Shown here: positions 7,928-15,186 of the stretch, piece by piece | Numbering within the stretch: the stretch's first letter is position 1 | Layout of the letters: each line of letters starts with the position of its first letter | Source: Nocardia yamanashiensis NBRC 100130 | Lineage (GTDB): Bacteria; Actinomycetota; Actinomycetes; Mycobacteriales; Mycobacteriaceae | DNA: 64,000 nt | Reading direction: 5' to 3' | Assembly: GCF_001613325.1 (NCBI RefSeq) | Contig: NZ_BDCD01000018.1 | Span: forward strand, 62,001 to 126,000 | Translations under genes and position numbers: made by a program | The notes under the pieces: model-generated | Database searches by the model: none | Told to the model about the DNA's origin: nothing | Seen by the model: only the letters and a program-made list of their open reading frames with translations

Positions 7928-9627
7928 CCGCCAATACCGACGCCTACCGCACCGCGCGCGATCAACTGCTGGCCGTCGCAACCGATTACGACGCCGCGCT
8001 GCGCACCTTCGAATGGCCGCGGCTGAGCGGCAAGTTCAACTGGGCGCTGGACTGGTTCGACGCCATCGCGCGCGGCAACGACCGGACCGCGCTGTGGATC
8101 GTCGAGGAGGACGGGCGCGAGCAGCGAATCAGCTTCGACGAGATGGCGATTCGCTCGGATCGGGTGGCGGCGTGGCTGTCCGGGCTGGGCGTGGCCAAGG
8201 GCGATCGGGTGATGCTCATGCTCGGCAATCAGGCCGAGCTGTGGGAGGCCATGCTGGCGGTGGCCAAGCTGGGCGCGGTCATCATGCCGACCACCGGCGC
8301 GCTCGGCCCGGCCGATCTGACCGATCGAATCGAGCGTGGCGGAGCGCGTTTCGTCATCGCCAATACCGCCGACACCGGCAAGTTCGACGAGGTGCCGGGC
8401 GACTACACGCGAATCGTGGTGGGCGAGGCGGTATCCGGATGGCGGGACTACTCCGACGCCGCCCATGCCGAACCGACGGGTCCGTTCGAATCCCGGACCG
8501 AGGTCGACGACCCCCTGCTCGTCTACTTCACCTCGGGCACCACCAGCAAGCCGAAGATGGTGCAGCACTCCCAGATCAGCTACCCGGTCGGGCATTTGAC
8601 CACGATGTATTGGCTGGGTGTTCGCCCCGGTGACACCCACCTGGCGATCAGCGCGCCCGGCTGGGCCAAGCACGCCTGGAGCTGCTTCTTCACGCCGTGG
8701 CTGGCCGAGGCGACCATCTTCGTTTACAACTACGCGCGTTTCGATGCCAGTTCGTTGCTGAATCAACTTCGGCGCGCCGATGTGAATACCTTCTGTGCGC
8801 CGCCTACGGTGTGGCGCATGCTGATTCAGGCGGACCTCGGCGAGCGCCCCGCCGGCCTGCGCGAAATCCTCGGCGCGGGTGAGCCACTCAACCCGGATGT
8901 GATCGCACAGGTCGAGAAGGCCTGGGGTCTCACCATCCGCGACGGGTTCGGCCAGACGGAAACCACGCTGCAGGTTGGCAATACGCCCGGACAGCCGCTC
9001 AAGCCCGGTTCCATGGGCCGGCCCGCGCCCGGCGTCCCGGTGGTGCTGGTGGATCCGATCAGCGGGCAGCTCGCCGACGAGGGCGAGATCTGCCTGGATC
9101 TGGCGGCCGCGCCGGTGAACCTGATGAGCGGCTACCTCGGCGATCCGGACCGCAATGCCGCGGTCATGGCCGGCGGCTACTACCACACCGGTGACGTGGC
9201 CAGCCGCGACGCCGACGGGTACATCACCTATATCGGCCGCACCGACGACGTGTTCAAATCCTCCGACTACAAGGTTTCGCCCTTCGAACTCGAGAGCGTG
9301 CTCATCGAGCATCCGGCGGTGGTCGAGGCCGCGGTGGTGCCGCAGCCCGACGACACCCGGCTGGCGGTGCCCAAGGCGTATGTTTCGCTGGCCGCGGGTT
9401 GGGAACCCGATGCCGAAACCGCCCGCGCCATCTTCGAATACGCGCGCGATCACCTGGCCCCGTACCTACGGGTGCGCCGCGTCGAGTTCACCGAGCTACC
9501 CAAGACCATCTCCGGCAAGATCCGCCGGGTCGATCTGCGCCGGCGCGAGGACGACGCGCACGCCGCCGGCCGGCCCATCCCCACCGAGTTCCGCTACGAG
9601 GACGTTCTCACCGAAAAGAAGCCGTAA
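7924..9627 (+). CDS. Acyl-CoA synthetase (acetyl/medium-chain type)
   Basis: Second ANL ligase in the operon, 567 residues, only distantly similar to its neighbour and closer to the acetyl-CoA synthetase/ACSM branch. It shows YFTSGTTSKPKMVQHS (about 199-214), the SAPGWAKHAWSCFFTPWLAEATIF block typical of this branch, GAGEPLNPDV, RDGFGQTETT, YYHTGDVASRDADGYITYIGRTDDVFKSSDYKVSP and the C-terminal PKTISGKIRR lysine. The start overlaps the upstream stop as ATGA. Two ligases of different branches made together suggest catabolism or salvage of one carboxylate whose intermediates need separate activation; this is inference. Confidence 0.9.
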   Translation: MTANTDAYRTARDQLLAVATDYDAALRTFEWPRLSGKFNWALDWFDAIARGNDRTALWIVEEDGREQRISFDEMAIRSDRVAAWLSGLGVAKGDRVMLMLGNQAELWEAMLAVAKLGAVIMPTTGALGPADLTDRIERGGARFVIANTADTGKFDEVPGDYTRIVVGEAVSGWRDYSDAAHAEPTGPFESRTEVDDPLLVYFTSGTTSKPKMVQHSQISYPVGHLTTMYWLGVRPGDTHLAISAPGWAKHAWSCFFTPWLAEATIFVYNYARFDASSLLNQLRRADVNTFCAPPTVWRMLIQADLGERPAGLREILGAGEPLNPDVIAQVEKAWGLTIRDGFGQTETTLQVGNTPGQPLKPGSMGRPAPGVPVVLVDPISGQLADEGEICLDLAAAPVNLMSGYLGDPDRNAAVMAGGYYHTGDVASRDADGYITYIGRTDDVFKSSDYKVSPFELESVLIEHPAVVEAAVVPQPDDTRLAVPKAYVSLAAGWEPDAETARAIFEYARDHLAPYLRVRRVEFTELPKTISGKIRRVDLRRREDDAHAAGRPIPTEFRYEDVLTEKKP

Positions 9628-9666
9628 CCCGCCGCAAACCATCCCTACGAGAAATGGAGCCTCCGA

Positions 9667-9858
9667 GTGCCCCACACGCTGGAAACCGCCACCGCTTTTG
9701 TCATCGCCGAGCTGGAAGCCAAGGGCACCGCGTCCGCCGACGACTTCGACGTGCGCGCCATTGTCACCGCAACGCACAACATCACGGAGACATGGGATTT
9801 CCACACGGTGGATCGCAGGAGGTTCTGGGGAATCGCGGCGACGTTCCTGCGACCGTGA
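9667..9858 (+). CDS. 63-residue protein, copy A
   Basis: I do not recognise this family. The 63-residue protein starts with GTG at 9667 behind a GGAG site. It has a helix (ETATAFVIAELEAKGTA), an acidic turn (DDFDVRAIVT) and a C-terminal half rich in aromatics and basics (WDFHTVDRRRFWGIAATFLR). A clear paralogue with the same length and layout lies at 12051-12242; the two agree at roughly 60 percent of positions. Together they bracket the two AraC-type genes. It follows the acyl-CoA synthetases by 39 bp, so it may be transcribed with them. No membrane segment, metal motif or signal peptide is visible. Conservation between copies argues that it is a real gene. Confidence 0.75.
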   Translation: MPHTLETATAFVIAELEAKGTASADDFDVRAIVTATHNITETWDFHTVDRRRFWGIAATFLRP

Positions 9859-9882
9859 CCGGCGCGGCGTCACCGCGCCGGT
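9858..9882 (+). terminator. GC-rich hairpin behind small gene A
   Basis: A perfect 10-bp stem ACCGGCGCGG / CCGCGCCGGT with a 5-base loop (9868-9872) starts at the last base of the stop codon. There is no T tract. It probably ends the acyl-CoA synthetase/small-protein transcript or protects its 3' end. Confidence 0.5.
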
Positions 9883-9903
9883 GACGGTGGCCGCAGTTCG
9901 GTG

Positions 9904-9917
9904 AATTCCCGGGAATT
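9904..9917. promoter_or_regulatory. Perfect 14-bp palindrome upstream of the first AraC gene
   Basis: AATTCCCGGGAATT is a perfect palindrome and lies 28 bp before the start codon of the first AraC-type gene. It is a plausible operator for dimeric regulator binding. The function is inferred from symmetry and place only. Confidence 0.45.
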
Positions 9918-9945
9918 GCCCGGGATTTCGCCGCAACATAGCTTG

Positions 9946-10848
9946 ATGCACACCTCCGACACAGTCTTGATGCCCCGCTTCATCCTGTCTCGTGCGGCTG
10001 CGGCGGGAATCGATCCGAATCGGCTGGCCCGTCAGGCCGGTATGCCCGACTGGTTACTGAGCGATAGCAATGCTCGCGTCCCCAGCCATTACTACCCCCG
10101 GCTGTGGGAGCTGCTGGAACACGAACTCGGAGACCCGGATACGACGCTGCGGGTGGTGGGCGGCTACCGGGTCGGCGAGCTCGGCCTGTTCGACTATCTG
10201 ATCTCCACCGCCGACACCCTCGGCGAGGGGCTGAGCGTGGTGGGGCCCTACGTCGGCGCGGTGAGCACCAATTTCCGGATGGATGCCGGGGAACAGACCG
10301 AGACCGAATCCACGTTCAACCTCTACATGATCAATGCCGAGGGGCACGGGCGCGACCTGTCCGTGCAATCCTCGCTCGGCATTCTGGTCTCGCGCATCCG
10401 GCAGGTCACCGGGCGGCCCATCGACCCGGTGCGGGTGGCGTTCCAGCAGCGCGCCCCCCGCACCCGGGAGGCCTTCCGCGAGCATTTCGGCACGGCGGAA
10501 CTGGATTTCGGGTCGCCGGTCAACAGCATGACCTACCGGCTCACCGATTTCGAATTGCCGCAGGTCACCGCCGATCCCATGCTGGCGGCGGTGCTGCGGC
10601 GCTATGCCGCCACCATGCCGCCGCCCCCGCCGCGCGCCACCGAATGGCCGGACCGGGTGGGCGGGGTGCTGGAAAAGCTGCTGCGCCTGGGCGATCCGGC
10701 GCTGGAGGAGGTGGCGCGGCGGCTGTTCACCAGCCCGCGCACCTTGCAACGGCGGCTCACCGAATCCGGGACCACCTGGCGGCTGGAGGTGGAGCGCGCC
10801 CGCAAGCGCCATCTCGAACAGCTGGAGTCGGTCGCCGAAGCGCCGTGA
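9946..10848 (+). CDS. AraC-family regulator with a shortened DNA-binding domain
   Basis: 300 residues from the ATG at 9946; the frame is open from a GTG at 9901, but that would place the 14-bp palindrome inside the gene. The large N-terminal part matches the arabinose-binding-like domain of OruR/ArgR2-type AraC regulators (RLWELLEHELGDPDTTLRVVGGYRVGELGLFDYL, DFGSPVNSMTYR). The DNA-binding end stops after one helix-turn-helix (EEVARRLFTSPRTLQRRLTESGTTWRLEVERARKRHLEQL). The second helix-turn-helix, present in the next gene as ELLGYADPAALRRAAQRW, is missing. This could be natural truncation, loss of DNA binding at one half-site, or a partner that works with the next protein. The stop overlaps the start of the next gene (GTGA). 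Confidence 0.85.
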   Translation: MHTSDTVLMPRFILSRAAAAGIDPNRLARQAGMPDWLLSDSNARVPSHYYPRLWELLEHELGDPDTTLRVVGGYRVGELGLFDYLISTADTLGEGLSVVGPYVGAVSTNFRMDAGEQTETESTFNLYMINAEGHGRDLSVQSSLGILVSRIRQVTGRPIDPVRVAFQQRAPRTREAFREHFGTAELDFGSPVNSMTYRLTDFELPQVTADPMLAAVLRRYAATMPPPPPRATEWPDRVGGVLEKLLRLGDPALEEVARRLFTSPRTLQRRLTESGTTWRLEVERARKRHLEQLESVAEAP

Positions 10849-11837
10849 ACACATCCGCGGAATGGGCCGACAGCATTCTCATGGCCCGGTTCGTGCTGAA
10901 CCGGGCCGCCCGGGCGGGCCTGGATCCGGACGCGCTGGCGCGGCTGGCCGGGGTGCCCAACTGGCGGGAGGGCGGCGAGGACACGCGCGTGGCCAACCGG
11001 CTCTGCGTGCGGCTGTGGGAGCTGCTGGAGCAGCGGACCGGGGACGCGGAGATCGCGCTGCGCTCGGCCGACGAGAGCACGCCCGGTGAGCTCGGCCTGC
11101 TGGAATACCTGTTCCTGTCCGCGGATACGCTCGGCGAGGCGCTGATCGCGTGCATCCGTTACTGCGGGTGCCTGACCACCAGCTACAGCCTGCTGATCGG
11201 CGCGCACGACGCCGAGCAGGTGAGTTTCGAACTGCTCACCGTGACCGAGGAGTGCCGGGGGCGGGAACTGTTGGTGCACTCCGCATTCGCGCTGCTGATC
11301 AGCCGGAGTCGCTGGGCCACCCGCAATCACGTGGATCCGGTGCGAATCACGCTGCGCCAGAGCGCACCCGCGGAGCTGGGCGCGTTCCGGGAACTCTTCG
11401 GCACCGCCGCGCTCGAATTCGGGGCGGCCTCGGACGCCATCACCTTTCACACCCGGGATCTGGCGCTGCCCATGAAGACCGCCGATCCCGATCTGACCGC
11501 CGTGCTGACCGGTTACGCGGCGGCCATGCCGGCGCCACTGCGGTTCATGGTGACCTGGGCCGAACGGCTGGCGGCGGCGCTGGACGCGGCGCTCGACGAG
11601 AACACCGCCACCCTGGAAGTCGTTGCCCGCCGCTTGCACACCTCGCCGCGTTCGCTGCAACGCCGGCTCGCCGAAGCCGGGACCAGCTGGCGGCGCGAGC
11701 TCGATCAGGCCCGCCGCCGGCGGCTCGAGGAAGCCACCCATCTGCCTCGCGCACGGCAGGCCGAACTGCTCGGTTACGCCGACCCCGCGGCCTTGCGCCG
11801 GGCCGCGCAGCGCTGGAAGCTCAGCGACAGCACCTGA
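10845..11837 (+). CDS. AraC-family regulator, complete
   Basis: 330-residue paralogue of the preceding gene, starting with GTG at 10845 inside the preceding stop. The N-terminal sensing domain repeats the neighbour's layout (RLWELLEQRTGDAEIALRS, TPGELGLLEYLFLSADTLGEAL). The C-terminal DNA-binding domain is complete, with a first helix-turn-helix (EVVARRLHTSPRSLQRRLAEAGTSWRRELDQARRR) and a second near the end (AELLGYADPAALRRAAQRWK). Tandem duplication followed by divergence explains the pair, and coupling suggests matched amounts of both proteins. Likely targets are the acyl-CoA synthetase operon and/or the two small genes; this is inference from position. Confidence 0.88.
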   Translation: MNTSAEWADSILMARFVLNRAARAGLDPDALARLAGVPNWREGGEDTRVANRLCVRLWELLEQRTGDAEIALRSADESTPGELGLLEYLFLSADTLGEALIACIRYCGCLTTSYSLLIGAHDAEQVSFELLTVTEECRGRELLVHSAFALLISRSRWATRNHVDPVRITLRQSAPAELGAFRELFGTAALEFGAASDAITFHTRDLALPMKTADPDLTAVLTGYAAAMPAPLRFMVTWAERLAAALDAALDENTATLEVVARRLHTSPRSLQRRLAEAGTSWRRELDQARRRRLEEATHLPRARQAELLGYADPAALRRAAQRWKLSDST

Positions 11838-12050
11838 GCCGATTCCCTCCAGCGCACCGCCCGCGGTGGCCGGCGCGCGTACGCCGAACGCGAAACCCCT
11901 ACTCCCAAGGGACCTTCCGGCTACCGGCGGGCAAAATTTTGGCGTGTTCCCCTGCGCTTTGGCGCTTTCGACTCTCCCCAACCCCCTAATCGGCCCCGAC
12001 ACTGGACGAAACGCCTCTCGACACCCCTCGGCGACCGATCGGAGCTTGGC

Positions 12051-12242
12051 ATGCCACACACCCCGGAAACCGCCACCGCCTACGTGATTACGGCACTCGA
12101 GGCCAAAGGTACCGCCACCAGAGACGATTTCGACGTGCCCGGCATCGTCACCGCTACCCACGCGCTCACCCAGTCCTGGGACGTGCATCTGCTGGATCGC
12201 CGTATGTTCTGGAATATCGCCGCGTCGTTCCTACGGACGTAG
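12051..12242 (+). CDS. 63-residue protein, copy B
   Basis: Paralogue of the small gene at 9667, the same 63 residues long and starting with ATG behind GGAG (12041-12044). Shared pattern: MPHT-ETATA-VI--LEAKGTA, DDFDV--IVTATH, W(D)xH--DRR-FW-IAA-FLR. The function is unknown. It lies 213 bp behind the second AraC gene and its 3' end overlaps the MarR gene tail by 12 bp (convergent). The gap before it contains the A/T block CAAAATTTTG (11932-11941), a perfect 10-bp palindrome in an otherwise GC-rich stretch and a possible promoter or operator element. Confidence 0.75.
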   Translation: MPHTPETATAYVITALEAKGTATRDDFDVPGIVTATHALTQSWDVHLLDRRMFWNIAASFLRT

Positions 12243-12680
12243 CTCCTCGACGTGGGAGGCGATGCGCTGCAACAACTCCATGAGCACCGCCTGCTCCGCC
12301 GGCGAGACGCAGTCCAGCATGCGCGCCCGCAGCTCGCCCGCGACGGCCGAAACGCGTTCGTGGGCACGGCGGCCCGCCGGGGTCAGCGTGACGACCTCCA
12401 CCGAGGTCAGATCCACCCAGCCGCGGTCGATGAGCCGATCCACGAACGGGCGCATGGTGGGTTCGAAGTCGGAACGGAACGCGGACATGGTGTAGTCGAG
12501 CTCGCCCAGCGTGATCGCGCCGTAGGAGATGGTGTTGAAGACCTGCCAGGTGCGGGCGTCCAGATCCTCGGCGGCGAGATGGCGGGCCAGCGCCTCCTGG
12601 ATCGAGCGGTCGATCTGCTTCAACCAGTAGACCAGGGGCCGTTGTTCACGAATATCGGCGAGCTGGGCGCGGTCGGACAT
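12231..12680 (-). CDS. MarR-family regulator
   Basis: 149-residue winged-helix regulator. The helical dimerisation ends (LVYWLKQIDRSIQEALARHL; the C-terminal QAVLMELLQRIASHVEEL) flank a winged helix (TWQVFNTISYGAITLGELDYTMS, then MRPFVDRLIDRGWVDLTSVEVVTLTPAGRRAHERV). The start at 12680 is well supported by AAGGAG seven bases upstream; the longer open frame to 13076 is a by-product of the TetR gene on the same strand. The fourth-helix region is less MarR-typical than the wing. No linked target is obvious; the nearest genes are the small protein B and a TetR gene. Confidence 0.8.
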   Translation of the reverse strand: MSDRAQLADIREQRPLVYWLKQIDRSIQEALARHLAAEDLDARTWQVFNTISYGAITLGELDYTMSAFRSDFEPTMRPFVDRLIDRGWVDLTSVEVVTLTPAGRRAHERVSAVAGELRARMLDCVSPAEQAVLMELLQRIASHVEELRP

Positions 12681-12807
12681 CGGGCTCCTTCGCTGGTCGG
12701 ATTCCGGGCCACCGCCTCCGGCACCGGAACCGGCGAGCCCCCGCAGGCCAGGTAACCACGCGGGCCCGGCGCGCCGCATCGGACATCTGCCCCATTTCCG
12801 CGGTGAA

Positions 12808-13452
12808 TCAGGCTCCGGGCGTACCGCTTTCGCCGAGGGCGGCCATGAGCTGCGCTTCGGTGATCGGCGGCACCGGCAGCGGATGGGCGGCCGCGGCGCG
12901 CAGGCCGTCGAAGGTGAGCGCCAGATGCCGGCGCCAGGCGTCCGGCGCGATCGCGGCGGTGGCCTCCACGATGCGGGTGTGCGCCCAGGTGATGAAGCCG
13001 AGATCCTCGAGCACCCAGTCCGCGCGCAGCACCCCGGCACGCTGTGCGCGCGTGACGATTTCGCGCATCTTGGCATGGCCCTGCTCGCGCGCGCGGGCGA
13101 CCGCGGGACCGGGGGCGGCCCGCACCGCGAGTTCGCTCAGCAGCCGGTCGCTCGCCTGCAGTTCGCACACCCGCTCCACCAGGTAGGTGAAGGAATCCCA
13201 GGGATCGTCGATGGTCAGCGCCGCGTCGGCGATGCGCTCACCGGCCTCGAGGCGATCCTCGACGGCGGCCGCGATGAGGTCGTCACGGGTCGGGAAGCGG
13301 TTGTACAGGGTGCCGATGGCCACGCCGGCCCGGGCCGCGATCTCCTTGAGCGGGGCGTCCAGCCCGCGTTCGGTGAACACCTCGCGCGCCGCGCCGACCA
13401 GGGCGTCGCGATTGCGGCGCGCGTCGAGGCGCAGCGGCTTGTTCGAGGACAT
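12808..13452 (-). CDS. TetR-family repressor, divergent from the SDR gene
   Basis: 214 residues. The N-terminal TetR helix-turn-helix is clear (RDALVGAAREVFTERGLDAPLKEIAARAGVAIGTLYNRFPTRDDLIAAAVEDRL, about residues 14-67). The C-terminal ligand domain is helical (SFTYLVERVCELQASDRLLSELAVRAAPGP). It is divergent from the SDR oxidoreductase, and the 107-bp gap contains a long inverted repeat, so it most likely represses both itself and the SDR gene until a substrate of the SDR, or a related compound, binds. Confidence 0.9.
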   Translation of the reverse strand: MSSNKPLRLDARRNRDALVGAAREVFTERGLDAPLKEIAARAGVAIGTLYNRFPTRDDLIAAAVEDRLEAGERIADAALTIDDPWDSFTYLVERVCELQASDRLLSELAVRAAPGPAVARAREQGHAKMREIVTRAQRAGVLRADWVLEDLGFITWAHTRIVEATAAIAPDAWRRHLALTFDGLRAAAAHPLPVPPITEAQLMAALGESGTPGA

Positions 13453-13481
13453 GCGCCGATCCTACAAATCCGGGCATCGAT

Positions 13482-13549
13482 TTAAGTTGAGCATGAGTTC
13501 AAGTTAGTGCTAGCGTCGGCAAGGTAACTTGAACCTACGCTCAACTTAA
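13482..13549. promoter_or_regulatory. Long inverted repeat, likely TetR operator
   Basis: Two 25-base arms, 13482-13506 and 13525-13549, are inverted copies of one another; only the central few bases of each arm differ (arm ends TTAAGTTGAGC and GTTCAAGTTA). An 18-base spacer separates them. The right arm ends right at the ribosome-binding site (GAGG, 13550-13553) of the SDR gene, and the left arm is 29 bp from the TetR start. Two operator sites arranged symmetrically for control of both directions is the likely meaning. Confidence 0.75.
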
Positions 13550-13559
13550 TGAGGCAGTC

Positions 13560-14276
13560 ATGGCAAAGACCATCGCCATCTTCGGATTCGGGCCCGGCCT
13601 GGGCATGGGAGTCGCCCGCGTCTTCGGGCGCGAGGGGTTCCGGATCGCCGTCGTCGGGCGGCGGCCCGGCAAGGCCGAACAGCATGTGCGGGACCTGAAG
13701 GCCGAAGGCATCGAAGCCGTCGCGTTTCCCGCCGACGTCACCGACGCGGCGCAGCTCCACGCGACCGTGGCCGCCATTCGCGGCAGCCTCGGGGAGATCG
13801 ACGTCGCGCTGCACGGTGCGGCCGGCGAGATGACCGACCGCGCGCCCAGCACCCTCGAACTGGATGTGCCGAGCCTGGGCATTCCCATTGCCCTCAAACT
13901 GCATTCGCCGATCCTGATGACCCGGGCACTGGCGCCGGACATGATCGCGCGCGGCTCGGGCACCTTGCTCTTCTCGTCGGGTTCGTCGCCGGACCTGCCG
14001 CTGCCCTACCTGTCCAACTTCGGGGTGGCACTGGCCGCGCAGCGCGGGTACGTCCAGCAGCTCGCGGCGGAACTGGCGGGCACGGGCGTGTACGCCGGGG
14101 TGCTGAACATCGGCGTACTCATCCGGGACAGCCGGGCCGAGCAGCTGCTGGACGAGCGGCCCGAGCTCGCGCCCGAGGGCATCGAGATCGCGCGCATGTC
14201 CAGTGCCGAACTGGGCGAACACTATTGGCGCATGTACCTCGAACGCGATCGGGTCGAGGTGAACGTCGGGTTCTGA
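13560..14276 (+). CDS. SDR-family protein with an altered active site
   Basis: 238-residue Rossmann-fold protein of the short-chain dehydrogenase/reductase superfamily. The NAD(P)-binding glycine motif is present as GFGPGLGMG (9-17), the Asp-Val after beta-3 as ADVTD (58-62), and the NNAG-type strand end is changed to LHGAAG. The catalytic serine region is SSGSS (139-143) and a tyrosine follows at 150, but the lysine expected four residues later is phenylalanine (F154). The canonical YxxxK pair is therefore broken. It may be an atypical reductase or a non-catalytic relative. The start at 13560 has GAGG upstream and the gene is under the inverted-repeat promoter. Its stop directly abuts the stop of the GNAT gene. 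Confidence 0.82.
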   Translation: MAKTIAIFGFGPGLGMGVARVFGREGFRIAVVGRRPGKAEQHVRDLKAEGIEAVAFPADVTDAAQLHATVAAIRGSLGEIDVALHGAAGEMTDRAPSTLELDVPSLGIPIALKLHSPILMTRALAPDMIARGSGTLLFSSGSSPDLPLPYLSNFGVALAAQRGYVQQLAAELAGTGVYAGVLNIGVLIRDSRAEQLLDERPELAPEGIEIARMSSAELGEHYWRMYLERDRVEVNVGF

Positions 14277-15119
14277 TCAGAGCGGCAGTTCGAACCGATG
14301 GAACCGGGCCGCGATATCGAGACCGGCCAGCTCGAGCGCGGCCCGCACCGGATCGTCGTCGAATTCGAAGACCCGCAGCACCAGCACGTGCGGCATCTCG
14401 TCGTGCAGTTCGGTGATGAGCGCGCCGGTCAGGCCCGCCAGCGCCAGCGCGTCGATCTCGCCGTAGGCGAAGCCCTCCCCCACATTGATATAGGCCTCGC
14501 TGCCCAGGATCGAGGTGGTGATGGTGGCGACCGGGCCCGCCGATTCCGGATCGAGCAGCGCCACCGCGAGCACATGCCCCGGCGGATCGGAGGATTCGGC
14601 CAGGGCCTGCAGGACGCAGTCCAGCGGGGCGGCCTGGGCGATCGCGGCGGGCGCGACCCAGCTGCGCGGTTCCGCGGTCCACAGGCGGGCGTACTCCTCC
14701 TCGACCTTCGCGCCGAGCAAGCCGGCGGCCAGACCCTCGGGACCGGTGTCGCCGCCGCTCCAGCCCAGGGCGGGCAGACCGGCCGCGCGGGCCTGTTCGG
14801 CGGCCCCGGTGAGCAGGGCCAGCACCACGGCCTCCTCCTCGCCGGTGGCGGTCTCGAAGTCGTAGTGGCCGAGCTGGATCCGCCGGACGTAGCGGGCGGC
14901 GTAGAGGACTTCGGCTTCGGCGCTGCCGGATTCGCCGCGATGCAGTTCGGCCCAGCCCACCAGTTCGCCCCCGCGCCGGGCGGCGACGATGCCGATGCGA
15001 TCCGGGTCGGCGACCGGCTGCTGATCCTCCAGATCGGCCAGTCCGGCCATGCCCGCCAGTTCACTCGCCAGGCGCAGCCCGGTACCCGGATGCGTATCCC
15101 ATTCGAGCGTTATGTCCAC
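14277..15119 (-). CDS. GNAT-family acetyltransferase, two-domain
   Basis: About 280 residues from the GTG at 15119 (VDITLEWDTHPG). The N-terminal half has a GNAT-like strand order (RIGIVAARRGGELVGWAELHRG, then VLYAARYVRRIQLGHYDFET). The C-terminal half contains a second such block (PGHVLAVALLDPESAGPVATITTSIL, then INVGEGFAYGEIDALALAGLTGALITELH). Tandem GNAT proteins of this build are common in actinobacteria and the substrate is unknown. The start is not certain: no strong ribosome-binding site is visible, and the frame is open to 15380. Confidence 0.65.
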   Translation of the reverse strand: MDITLEWDTHPGTGLRLASELAGMAGLADLEDQQPVADPDRIGIVAARRGGELVGWAELHRGESGSAEAEVLYAARYVRRIQLGHYDFETATGEEEAVVLALLTGAAEQARAAGLPALGWSGGDTGPEGLAAGLLGAKVEEEYARLWTAEPRSWVAPAAIAQAAPLDCVLQALAESSDPPGHVLAVALLDPESAGPVATITTSILGSEAYINVGEGFAYGEIDALALAGLTGALITELHDEMPHVLVLRVFEFDDDPVRAALELAGLDIAARFHRFELPL

Positions 15120-15186
15120 ACCGCACCCTAACCGCGAATTCGCGGAAAGTTTGCCAATTGCCCCGGCCGGGCGCGACATCGCAATG

